Below are positions 36,042 to 44,287 of a stretch of 64,000 nucleotides of DNA, piece by piece; the first letter of the stretch is position 1, and every line of letters begins with the position of its first letter. Source of the stretch: CAYQLY01 sp964418605 (GTDB lineage Bacteria > Bacteroidota > Bacteroidia > Cytophagales > Cyclobacteriaceae); the NCBI GenBank assembly GCA_964418605.1, contig CAYQLY010000010.1, positions 1 through 64,000 of the forward strand, given 5' to 3'. The notes below the pieces were generated by a model. The model did no database searches. It was not told the DNA's origin and saw nothing but the letters and a program-made list of their open reading frames with translations. The position numbers were made by a program, and so were the translations under genes.

Positions 36042-37451
36042 TTATAAAGCCCTTTGACCACTATTATCTTTTGTTTTATTAATATCATCCATGAGTTTAA
36101 TATAAGCCTCACTTACGCGACGATTACATATTCTTTGGATGTTCAATAAATGCTTAGCTGTAATATTATCTGTAGTTATATTTTTACCATATGTTCCACA
36201 TCCCAAGGTAAATGATGTAGAAAGTGAATTATAAATTCCACCCATTGCCCCCTGTGCAGAAGGCATATTAACTAATATACGACCAGCATCCATAACCAAT
36301 GAAAACTTTTTTATTTTTTCCTCATCTTTAGAAAAAATACTCACAGTATGCCCCATCCCACCGAAATAATTCAAATCCAAGCATATCTTAACAGCTTCGT
36401 TAAAATTACGTGCTTCATAATAAGCCAATAGAGGTGCTAATATCTCAGCAGACAATGGATATTTTTCACCTACCCCTTTCAATGGAGCTATTAATATAGG
36501 AGTATCTGCTGGAACAACTATTCCTGCCAAATGAGCAATATCAACTGCTGATTTACCAATGATAGAGGTTCTAATAGAAGCATTTTCTTTATCATATACT
36601 ACACGCTCTATTTGAACAACTTCTTCCGAGGAGAGAAAATAAGCTCCTCTTTTTTTAAGCTCCGCCTTCAATAAAGGTGCTATCTCTTGATCAACAACGA
36701 GTGACTGTTCACTCGAACATAATATTCCATTATCAAATGCTTTAGATAGTATTATTTCTGCTGCTGCATGTTCTAGATCAGCTGTTTTTTCTACATAAAC
36801 TGGTATATTTCCTGCACCTACTCCAAAAGCTGGTGTACCTGAACTGTATGTCGATTTCACTAATGATGGACCTCCGGTAGCTAAAATAAGAGCTAGTTTA
36901 GGATGACTCATTAAGGCTTGCGTCATTTCACGAGAATCATGCTCTACCCATTGAATACAAAATTCTGGAGCATCTGCAGCCAACGCTGCTTCATAACATA
37001 ATCGTGCTGCCTCAATGGATGATTTTGTAGCACGACGATGAGGACTAATAATAATAGGATTTCTGGTTTTCAATGCGATGAGAATTTTAAACAACACGGT
37101 TGATGTTGGATTGGTAACAGGTATAATAGCCAAAATAGGTCCTATCGGTTGAGCGATTTCTGTAATACCTGTTTCTTCATTTTCTGAAATAATACCAACT
37201 GTCTTAAGATCTTTTATATTTTCGTATACTAACCTGGAAGCGATAGCATTTTTAATTACCTTATCCTCCCATTTACCCATCCCTGTTTCCTCCCAAGCCA
37301 TCTTAGCCAATTCTACACGATGACTAAAGGCTTTTTCGCAAACAGACTTTACAATGTTGTTAGTCGTTGCTTGATCTAACTCGCTAAAAATAGCCGCTGC
37401 GTGAGTGGCTCTTTCAAGAACTTGGCTTAAATAGGTGGATCGATTATTCAT
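36042..37451 (-). CDS. CoA-acylating aldehyde dehydrogenase (AdhE N-terminal-domain type, stand-alone)
   Basis: The 469-residue protein matches the acetaldehyde/acyl-CoA dehydrogenase half of AdhE. It has an opening with AKMAWEETGMGKWEDKVIKN, IAQPIGPILAIIPVTNPTST near residue 100, IISPHRRA, the catalytic Cys in DNGILCSSEQS near residue 240, and the AdhE-type end NITAKHLLNIQRICNRR. In AdhE an iron alcohol dehydrogenase domain follows at this point; here the gene stops, and the next gene is a STAS protein. It would interconvert acyl-CoA and aldehyde with NAD(H). EutE/MhpF-type roles are alternatives. Confidence 0.85.
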   Translation of the reverse strand: MNNRSTYLSQVLERATHAAAIFSELDQATTNNIVKSVCEKAFSHRVELAKMAWEETGMGKWEDKVIKNAIASRLVYENIKDLKTVGIISENEETGITEIAQPIGPILAIIPVTNPTSTVLFKILIALKTRNPIIISPHRRATKSSIEAARLCYEAALAADAPEFCIQWVEHDSREMTQALMSHPKLALILATGGPSLVKSTYSSGTPAFGVGAGNIPVYVEKTADLEHAAAEIILSKAFDNGILCSSEQSLVVDQEIAPLLKAELKKRGAYFLSSEEVVQIERVVYDKENASIRTSIIGKSAVDIAHLAGIVVPADTPILIAPLKGVGEKYPLSAEILAPLLAYYEARNFNEAVKICLDLNYFGGMGHTVSIFSKDEEKIKKFSLVMDAGRILVNMPSAQGAMGGIYNSLSTSFTLGCGTYGKNITTDNITAKHLLNIQRICNRRVSEAYIKLMDDINKTKDNSGQRAL

Positions 37452-37585
37452 ATGTTTATACTATTTTCAAAGTAGGTATTCATCGCCAGCACTAATCCAT
37501 CTGCTAATACTAGATGCATACGAATATTCAACTATAAAGATTCAATAAAAAGAAAAAGTTTACTATATTCGCTTGGCTAGGAATT

Positions 37586-37936
37586 ATGAAAACCACCAAG
37601 GAAATTGGGAAAAAAGGAGAGCTCATTGCAGAGCATTATCTTGAGTCAAAAAGATACACCATCATAGCCACCAACTTTCGTCATCAAAAAGCAGAAATCG
37701 ACATCATTGCAAAAAAAGAAAATGTATTAACATTTATAGAAGTAAAATACCGCACATCTACCACACATGGGTTACCTGAAGAAGCTATAGATGAAAAGAA
37801 AAAAAAATTAATTATGAGTGCTGCTGAGCATTACATCATGACAACAAATTGGGAAGGCGCTATTCAGTTTGATGTTATTTCAATTATAGAAGATAGGTCT
37901 TTTAACATATTGCACCTAGAAGATGTATTTTATTAA
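37586..37936 (+). CDS. YraN family protein (UPF0102, endonuclease-like fold)
   Basis: The 116-residue protein has the restriction-endonuclease-like core of UPF0102: GKKGELIAEHYLESKRYTI at residues 8-26, then AEIDIIAKKENVLTFIEVKY with the D-ExK-type residues, then IDEKKKKLIMSAAEHYI. The biochemical role is unsettled (a Holliday-junction-resolvase-like fold). It is a single plus-strand gene between the aldehyde dehydrogenase gene and the oxidase operon, convergent with the latter. A TATATTCG box about 16 bases before the start may be its promoter. Confidence 0.9.
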   Translation: MKTTKEIGKKGELIAEHYLESKRYTIIATNFRHQKAEIDIIAKKENVLTFIEVKYRTSTTHGLPEEAIDEKKKKLIMSAAEHYIMTTNWEGAIQFDVISIIEDRSFNILHLEDVFY

Positions 37937-37960
37937 ATGCATTTTAGTAAACCATTACTA

Positions 37961-38665
37961 TTAATGATGGCATGATACCGACTGATCAGATGATAATTTA
38001 GGACTGATATAAGGAATACCAAGATTCATTCCTCTAAGAATTAACAGAAGAGATGTCGCGATTACAAATACAGGAATAAATCTTCTTATTCTGCTCATAC
38101 GCTGATGTGTTATCCATTTTTTAAAAAAGGAAACAAAAAACAACCATGGGAATGTAGCCAAACCAAAACACATCATAAAAATAGCTCCTTGCCAAGCATG
38201 ACCCAGGGCTATAGCGCCTACAAGCGCAACATATACAAGCCCACAAGGTAAAAATCCATTTAAAAAGCCAATCATCATAAAAGAAGAAATATATTTTTTT
38301 TTAAAGAAAAATAAAATGGCATGTTTTAACTTAGTATTCATCCAAGAGACTAATTTAAATGAACGACGTTGATGAGAAATAATATATACAAGAATACCGA
38401 AAAGTAAAAAACAACCTACTAAGATAGATGCAAACTGTTGATAGGTATGAAAAAAAATAAGTCTGCCAAAAGCCGCTGCTAATGCACCCATCAAGGCATA
38501 TGCTCCAATTCTACCAAAATGATAGAATAAAATACCAATCCACTGGCTTGAGGGATGTGCAGCAAGTGACGGCAAAATAAAAGCAATGGGACCACACATA
38601 CCTAAGCAATGCACACCACCTAAAATACCTATCAAAAAAGCCTCTATCAAAACAAGTGTATTCAT
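37961..38665 (-). CDS. TauE/SafE-like (UreH-type) membrane protein of the cbb3 cluster
   Basis: The protein has about six membrane helices and begins MNTLVLIEAFLIGILGGVHC. The motif GGVHCLGMCGPIAF and the later LNGFLPCGLVYVAL are typical of the sulfite exporter TauE/SafE-like proteins that end Bacteroidota cbb3 operons, where a role in copper delivery or oxidase assembly is suspected. The ATG at 38665 is chosen because it overlaps the ccoH stop as ATGA. An upstream ATG at 38725 would add 20 hydrophilic residues inside ccoH. Confidence 0.85.
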   Translation of the reverse strand: MNTLVLIEAFLIGILGGVHCLGMCGPIAFILPSLAAHPSSQWIGILFYHFGRIGAYALMGALAAAFGRLIFFHTYQQFASILVGCFLLFGILVYIISHQRRSFKLVSWMNTKLKHAILFFFKKKYISSFMMIGFLNGFLPCGLVYVALVGAIALGHAWQGAIFMMCFGLATFPWLFFVSFFKKWITHQRMSRIRRFIPVFVIATSLLLILRGMNLGIPYISPKLSSDQSVSCHH

Positions 38666-39105
38666 GGGATTGATAAAATAGTTAAATCTCTTTTTACTTG
38701 ATACTTTTTGACGCCATCCTCCCATGAAAGAATAATAGTATAATAGCCAGGATAAAAATAGCTTTTATCTATGTGCTGCGTATTCGCTTGATCAAGCTGT
38801 AGCACAAATGAACGATCCCAGGTTGCATGAGATGGCCTATAGAATGTCACATTCCCATGGTAAATTGGTTTTAGATTTGGATCAAACTTTATTACAATAG
38901 CATCGTCACCTAATAGAACATAAATGAGTGAATCAATTTTTTTTCCATTTATTTCTTTATCTATAACCTCCTGATAAGCGAGTTCTTGAGCATAATAATT
39001 TTTTGCAACCAAATCTGATGGATGGGTATAGGACTGAATGATGAGAAAAAAAATTACCCCTATAAAACATACATACACTACTATAATCTTAACTCCCCAA
39101 TTCAT
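38662..39105 (-). CDS. ccoH: CcoH/FixH family cbb3 oxidase assembly protein
   Basis: The 147-residue protein has one N-terminal membrane helix (residues 4-25) followed by QSYTHPSDLVAKNYYAQELA, the FixH signature. A beta-rich extracytoplasmic domain has PIYHGNVTFYRPSHATWD. FixH-type proteins help assemble or stabilise the cbb3 oxidase. It starts 10 bases after ccoG and overlaps the TauE/SafE-like gene by four bases. Confidence 0.88.
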   Translation of the reverse strand: MNWGVKIIVVYVCFIGVIFFLIIQSYTHPSDLVAKNYYAQELAYQEVIDKEINGKKIDSLIYVLLGDDAIVIKFDPNLKPIYHGNVTFYRPSHATWDRSFVLQLDQANTQHIDKSYFYPGYYTIILSWEDGVKKYQVKRDLTILSIP

Positions 39106-39115
39106 ATCATATTTT

Positions 39116-40516
39116 TTATAAAAACCAAAATACAGTTGTTACTATTTTTACTTTTTTACCTTCTTGATATATAGCCAAGCGCAACGTTGTCTTACGACTA
39201 CTAATCTCATTTTTATTAAGATATAAAAAAAACATTCCCTCTTCTCTACCTTCCCGGGGAATAAGTGAGAGGGATTTTCCAACCCACTTTACAGAACTAT
39301 TTGCACGCTCTGATTTTATATTAAAAATCATCTTAGAGGATGTTTTATTAGTTAACTTTATGGTATATAAATTACTTACCGTACCATCAGCATGTTCTTG
39401 ATAAAGTTGACCAGGCACACGCATAACTGTAACCTCAAGATCAGATCTAGTAAAAACAATATAGCTTACTAGCCCAAGTAACAGAATTAATACGAGAGTA
39501 TATAATCGACTGCGCCGATTTAATTTAAATTTCAGACGATTAGCAATCGCATTTTCAGAAGTATATCGAATAAGACCTGTAGGTCGGTTGATTTTTTTCA
39601 TAATAAAATCACATGCATCCATACATGCTGTACAATGAATACATTCCAACTGCGTACCATTTCGGATATCTATTCCAGTAGGACATACATGCACGCATTG
39701 ACTACAGTCGATACAATGGCCTGATGAATCAGATTTTTTTTTATAAAATTTATCTCTTGGCTCACCTCTCACATGATCATAGGCAACCACCATAGAATCT
39801 TTAGTTAGCAAAACACCTTGCAACCTTCCATAAGGACATATAACCGTGCAAACGAGCTCTCTAGCAAAAGCATATACAGAATAAAATACAAGGGTAAAAA
39901 AAAGAACCCCTGCCAACCATTTCCAATGCTGATTTAGCGGATGCTGGATCATTTGAAAAAGAAGATCAGTACCTATAATATAAGAAAGAAAAATAGTGCC
40001 TATTAAAAAAGATAATACAAAAAAAACAAGATGTTTAAGTGTCTTTCTATAAATCTTATTTAAATTCCAATGCTGCCTCATTAACAATCTCTGTTTGGAA
40101 GCATCCCCCTCTATCCAATATTCTATTTTTCGAAATACCATTTCCATAAACACTGTTTGCGGACAAATCCATCCACAAAAAATGCGCCCATAAACCCATG
40201 TGAATAATGCAATTGCTACAACGCCTAGCATCATAATCAACCCAAATAAAAAGAAATCTTGTGGCCAAAAAACAGAGCCCATAAGAATAAACTTTCCTTC
40301 AGGTATATTTATCTGAAATAATGGATTGCCATTCACTCGAATGAATGGTAAAGCAAAAAATAAAATTAAATAGATCCAACTTACAATGGATCTTCTTTGA
40401 TAATAAAACCCTGATGGCTTTGATGAATAAATCCAGGCACGTTTGCCTTTTTGATCAATAGTTCCTAATCGATCCCTAAATGATTCCCGTGATTGATCAT
40501 TATCTAAATTCATCAA
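39116..40516 (-). CDS. ccoG: CcoG/RdxA/FixG family cbb3 oxidase accessory ferredoxin
   Basis: The 466-residue protein has about five membrane helices and a cytoplasmic ferredoxin domain with two [4Fe-4S] motifs, CIDCSQCVHVCPTG and CIHCTACMDAC, near residues 265-300. The N-terminal part contains GRIFCGWICPQTVFMEMVFR, and the C-terminal 100 residues form an immunoglobulin-like FixG domain. CcoG reduces Cu(II) for oxidase assembly. It lies 54 bases after ccoP in the oxidase operon. Confidence 0.95.
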   Translation of the reverse strand: MMNLDNDQSRESFRDRLGTIDQKGKRAWIYSSKPSGFYYQRRSIVSWIYLILFFALPFIRVNGNPLFQINIPEGKFILMGSVFWPQDFFLFGLIMMLGVVAIALFTWVYGRIFCGWICPQTVFMEMVFRKIEYWIEGDASKQRLLMRQHWNLNKIYRKTLKHLVFFVLSFLIGTIFLSYIIGTDLLFQMIQHPLNQHWKWLAGVLFFTLVFYSVYAFARELVCTVICPYGRLQGVLLTKDSMVVAYDHVRGEPRDKFYKKKSDSSGHCIDCSQCVHVCPTGIDIRNGTQLECIHCTACMDACDFIMKKINRPTGLIRYTSENAIANRLKFKLNRRSRLYTLVLILLLGLVSYIVFTRSDLEVTVMRVPGQLYQEHADGTVSNLYTIKLTNKTSSKMIFNIKSERANSSVKWVGKSLSLIPREGREEGMFFLYLNKNEISSRKTTLRLAIYQEGKKVKIVTTVFWFL

Positions 40517-40570
40517 AATCCAAAAATGAATTATTTTTCATTCAAATTTTCATTCAACCAGAATTCGTAG

Positions 40571-41647
40571 TTATTTTTCCTCAATAAATAATTCCCCTTG
40601 TTTATCTTTTGGATTAGGAGGATTAGTTCCACGAATAGATTTAATAAAATTAGAAACCTGTGCTATTTGCAGAGGAGAAAGATCATTATTCCATGATTTC
40701 ATCCCCTTTTCAGGAACCCCATATTTAATAACCTTAAAAATGGATTGTAGTGATCCACCATTAATCCAATACTCATCTGTTAAATTTGGACCTACTAATC
40801 CTTCACCAAATTTACCATGACAAATTGAGCATGACTTAGAAAAAATATTCTCTCCTATCTTAATTGCTTCACTATCCATAGACTTTACATTATCTTCATT
40901 GATAGATGAAGCGGATGCAGCCAGATAAGCAACTCTTTCACGTTCCGCCTCTTTAACAGAAAGTTGATATTCTTCATCCTGCAAAGGAGCCCATTCAGCT
41001 ATGTGGTACCTCCATAGATAAACAGCACCAAAAACAATACTTGCTATAAATGCATACTTCCACCATGGTGGAGTACGATTATCCAATTCACGAATACCAT
41101 CGTAATCATGTTGTAAATCCAACTCATGCTCCTTCTCGATAGCAACAGTTTTATTAACACGTTCAAATAGTGATACTGTAGGAACAGACGATTTTTGCTT
41201 CTGATAGCGAGCCCATCCTGAAACATGAGAAAAAACTCTCCATAAAATTGTTATAACAAAAAACTCTAACAAAATAAAGCCAAACAATAAAAGAGTAATT
41301 CCATAAGATGAAAATAATTGCTCAGTCATATCTGGCGTTGAAGAAGACGATTGAGAAACAGTTTGCGCATGTGCCGCACCTGTGACCAAACCTATAAAAG
41401 CAAGTACAAAAAAGCTTTTAACCGTTTTATTCACTTTTACAGAAGCTATAACGACCATCGCCAATACAATGATGGCAACTAACAATCCTATTGTTATACC
41501 CAACAATACCTTATTCAATAATGTAGGATCAAAAGAATTCGTTGTTTGATTGGCAACAGCAACGGATTGAGCTGATGCGCTTATTGCCGTTATAATTAGT
41601 AATAACACTAGCGAAAAAATATTTCTTTTACTCATAAAGTGATTCAT
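40571..41647 (-). CDS. ccoP: cbb3 oxidase subunit CcoP-like, c-type cytochrome
   Basis: The 358-residue protein has an extended N-terminal membrane region with a cleavable-looking first segment (AISASAQS) and further helices. The CcoP anchor HDYDGIRELDNRTPPWWKYA follows near residue 180, then a single haem-c domain (CSICHGKFGEGLVGPNLTDE) near residue 275. Proteobacterial CcoP has two haem sites; one is usual in Bacteroidota. An in-frame ATG at 41635 (MSKRNIF) is an equally good start. It passes electrons from the CcoO part to the catalytic subunit. Confidence 0.9.
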   Translation of the reverse strand: MNHFMSKRNIFSLVLLLIITAISASAQSVAVANQTTNSFDPTLLNKVLLGITIGLLVAIIVLAMVVIASVKVNKTVKSFFVLAFIGLVTGAAHAQTVSQSSSSTPDMTEQLFSSYGITLLLFGFILLEFFVITILWRVFSHVSGWARYQKQKSSVPTVSLFERVNKTVAIEKEHELDLQHDYDGIRELDNRTPPWWKYAFIASIVFGAVYLWRYHIAEWAPLQDEEYQLSVKEAERERVAYLAASASSINEDNVKSMDSEAIKIGENIFSKSCSICHGKFGEGLVGPNLTDEYWINGGSLQSIFKVIKYGVPEKGMKSWNNDLSPLQIAQVSNFIKSIRGTNPPNPKDKQGELFIEEK

Positions 41648-41662
41648 ATATTTAAAAATATT

Positions 41663-41860
41663 TTAATTTGACTTAAACTGATCAGCACTATCATTAAGTT
41701 GTTGGTCTATAGGCAAATGACTCATATCATCAACTAAACCTCGATCCATTTTAATAACCCATATCACCACAGCTATAAAAAATAAAACAAAAATAAGAAG
41801 AGAAACGAGGGGATATATTTCTATGTCCGTGATACGTTCCAAATAATGAATAAATTTCAT
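41663..41860 (-). CDS. ccoQ: CcoQ-like small cbb3 oxidase subunit
   Basis: The 65-residue protein has one membrane helix (about residues 16-38, YPLVSLLIFVLFFIAVVIWV) followed by a short polar tail starting KMDRG. This is the FixQ/CcoQ design, a small stabilising subunit. It lies between ccoNO and ccoP with gaps of 31 and 15 bases. The call rests on size, topology and position. Confidence 0.85.
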   Translation of the reverse strand: MKFIHYLERITDIEIYPLVSLLIFVLFFIAVVIWVIKMDRGLVDDMSHLPIDQQLNDSADQFKSN

Positions 41861-41891
41861 ATGTCTTTTTTAAAAAATCAATACTTAATAA

Positions 41892-44024
41892 TCAATTAGT
41901 GGTTTCTTCTTTAGATGCGGATTGAATATCTTTTCCTAAACGTTGCAAATAAGCAATAAGAGCTACAACCTCTTTAGTGTTCTTTGTATGAATCTTATCA
42001 CGACTAAGATCAGCGACAATCCTATCAGCTTGTTTTATAAGATCTTCATTAGCCTTTTGCTCATACCCTTGCTGATAAGGAACACCTAGTTTTCTCATAG
42101 CTGAAATTTTACTCTCTGTTGTAGCTGTGTCTAGTTCATTATCTAGTAGCCAAGCATAAGGCGGCATAATAGATCCAGGAGACATTGTGGTCGGATCCAT
42201 TAAATGGTTATAATGCCAACTGTGAGGATATTTGCCTCCTAACCGCGCCAAATCTGGACCAGTGCGTTTGCTTCCCCACTGAAATGGATGATCATAAACA
42301 AACTCACCAGCTTTAGAATATTCACCATATCTTGCCACCTCATCACGGAAAGGACGAACCATTTGTGAATGACAGGTATAACATCCTTCACGAATGTAAA
42401 TATCTCTACCTTGCAATTCCAAAGGTGTATAAGGTTTCACACTGGAAATAGTAGGCACATTTGATTTAATTAAAAAGGTAGGAACGAGTTCCAAAACACC
42501 ACCTATACCCACAACAACTAAGCTCAATACTAGCAATTGAATAGGTCTCCTTTCTAACCAACTATGCCAATGCGATTTAGTTGCCGGCTGAAAATCTTTA
42601 GCAAGAGCATAAGCCTGTGTTTCTTCATTTTCAAGTAATTTTCCTGATTTTACAGTCATGATTAAATTATAAACCATCACGATAGCACCAATCAAATAAA
42701 TTATTCCACCTATTCCACGCATTGCATATAAAGGAACCATACGTGTGGTTACTTCTAAAAATTGGTATTTCAACTGCCCCTCTTGCGTAAACTCTTTCCA
42801 CATTAAGCTTTGAGAAAACCCAGCCCAATACATTGGCACAACATATAATATAATGCCGAGTGTACCAAGCCAAAAATGAATATTAGCTAGTTTTTTAGAA
42901 TATAAGTTGGTTTGAAAAATTCGAGGTATAAGCCAATATACTATACCAAATGTTAAAAATCCATTCCACCCCAATGCACCCACATGTACGTGAGCTACGA
43001 TCCAATCTGTAAAATGAGCAATAGCATTCACATTTTTAAGTGAAAGCATAGGCCCTTCAAAAGTAGCCATACCATAACATGTTAATGCTACTACTAAAAA
43101 CTTCAATACCACATCCTCCCGCACCTTATCCCATGCACCTCGAAGTGTAAATAATCCATTCAACATTCCACCCCATGAAGGAAGAATTAACATAACACTA
43201 AATACCACTCCAAGAGATTGAGCCCAATCAGGAAGAGATGTATATAACAAGTGATGAGGGCCTGCCCATATATATATAAATATCAATGCCCAAAAATGAA
43301 CAATACTCCATCGGTATGAATAAATAGGGCGCTGAGCTGCTTTAGGGACAAAATAATACATGAGCCCTAAGTATGGAGTGGTCAAGAAAAAAGCAACTGC
43401 GTTATGACCATACCACCACTGCACCAATGCATCTTGCACACCAGCATACCAACTATAACTTTTAAAAAAAGAAACAGGTAGTTCAAATGAGTTAACAATG
43501 TGAAGCATAGCAACAGTAACCCATGTAGCAATATAGAACCAAATAGCAACATACAGATGTCGCTCACGTCTCGTTAGAATGGTTCCAAACATGTTGATAC
43601 CAAATACAACCCACACCAACGTGATAGCAATATCAATTGGCCATTCTAGCTCTGCATATTCTTTTCCTGTAGTATATCCGGCAAAAAGCGTAAGTGCAGC
43701 CGATACAATAATAAGCTGCCATCCCCAAAAATGAACTTTACTTAACATATCATTCCACATGCGCGCTTTACATAAACGCTGCAACGAATAATATATACCC
43801 ATAAAAATGGCATTACCAACAAATGCAAAGATGATAGCATTGGTATGAATAGGTCTTACACGTCCAAAAGTAGTAGGCGCGAATCCAAAATTCAAAGCCG
43901 GAAAGACTAACTGAAAAGCAACCAAAACGCCCACTAACATACCTACAAGCCCCCAGAATATGGAAGCATAAGCAAACCATTTTACAATTTTATTATCATA
44001 AGAAAATTTTTGTAACTCTGTCAT
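41892..44024 (-). CDS. Fused cbb3-type cytochrome c oxidase subunits I and II (CcoN-CcoO)
   Basis: The 710-residue protein joins the haem-copper catalytic subunit (residues 1 to about 500, twelve helices, with HTNAIIFAFVGNA, WWYGHNAVAFFLTTPYLG and WIVAHVHVGALGWNG supplying haem and CuB histidines) to the mono-haem CcoO domain. The latter shows REGCYTCHSQMVRPFRDEVA near residue 548 and the Met ligand region SPGSIMPPYAWL. Fusion of ccoN and ccoO is the Bacteroidota form. The enzyme is a high-affinity terminal oxidase for low oxygen. ccoS is 24 bases upstream. Confidence 0.95.
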   Translation of the reverse strand: MTELQKFSYDNKIVKWFAYASIFWGLVGMLVGVLVAFQLVFPALNFGFAPTTFGRVRPIHTNAIIFAFVGNAIFMGIYYSLQRLCKARMWNDMLSKVHFWGWQLIIVSAALTLFAGYTTGKEYAELEWPIDIAITLVWVVFGINMFGTILTRRERHLYVAIWFYIATWVTVAMLHIVNSFELPVSFFKSYSWYAGVQDALVQWWYGHNAVAFFLTTPYLGLMYYFVPKAAQRPIYSYRWSIVHFWALIFIYIWAGPHHLLYTSLPDWAQSLGVVFSVMLILPSWGGMLNGLFTLRGAWDKVREDVVLKFLVVALTCYGMATFEGPMLSLKNVNAIAHFTDWIVAHVHVGALGWNGFLTFGIVYWLIPRIFQTNLYSKKLANIHFWLGTLGIILYVVPMYWAGFSQSLMWKEFTQEGQLKYQFLEVTTRMVPLYAMRGIGGIIYLIGAIVMVYNLIMTVKSGKLLENEETQAYALAKDFQPATKSHWHSWLERRPIQLLVLSLVVVGIGGVLELVPTFLIKSNVPTISSVKPYTPLELQGRDIYIREGCYTCHSQMVRPFRDEVARYGEYSKAGEFVYDHPFQWGSKRTGPDLARLGGKYPHSWHYNHLMDPTTMSPGSIMPPYAWLLDNELDTATTESKISAMRKLGVPYQQGYEQKANEDLIKQADRIVADLSRDKIHTKNTKEVVALIAYLQRLGKDIQSASKEETTN

Positions 44025-44048
44025 ATCTATACAATTATTTAGTGTTTT

Positions 44049-44219
44049 TTATTTTTCTTCTTTATTTTTATTCTCTACAGAATGATCTTTAAATAAAATC
44101 CGATGTGATGGCGAATAACAATCATCGAACTGACCTTCTTTAAAATTTTTTATAAAAGCAATTAAGAACCCTGCTCCTATTGCTAAACTTACCCCCAACA
44201 ACAAGACAATAACACTCAT
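44049..44219 (-). CDS. ccoS: cbb3 oxidase maturation protein CcoS
   Basis: This 56-residue gene reads MSVIVLLLGVSLAIGAGFLI, then AFIKNFKEGQFDDCYSPSHR, then a charged tail. One membrane helix followed by the GQFDD(C)xSP pattern is the CcoS signature; CcoS is needed for cofactor insertion into the cbb3 oxidase. It lies 64 bases after ccoI and 24 bases before ccoNO, where the gene is expected. An FNR-like palindrome lies 55 bases upstream of its start. Confidence 0.9.
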   Translation of the reverse strand: MSVIVLLLGVSLAIGAGFLIAFIKNFKEGQFDDCYSPSHRILFKDHSVENKNKEEK

Positions 44220-44273
44220 GTTTTTCAGCTTTTATTACAATTCCAAAGTTGATATGAAAATCTTATTTAATTT

Positions 44274-44287
44274 ATGATTTACATCAA
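44274..44287 (-). promoter_or_regulatory. FNR-like operator upstream of ccoS-ccoNO
   Basis: The palindrome ATGAT-TTAC-ATCAA differs from the FNR consensus TTGAT-N4-ATCAA at one base. Its centre is about 61 bases upstream of the ccoS start, at the ccoI stop codon. It would allow separate anaerobic or microaerobic induction of the structural genes. Confidence 0.5.
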
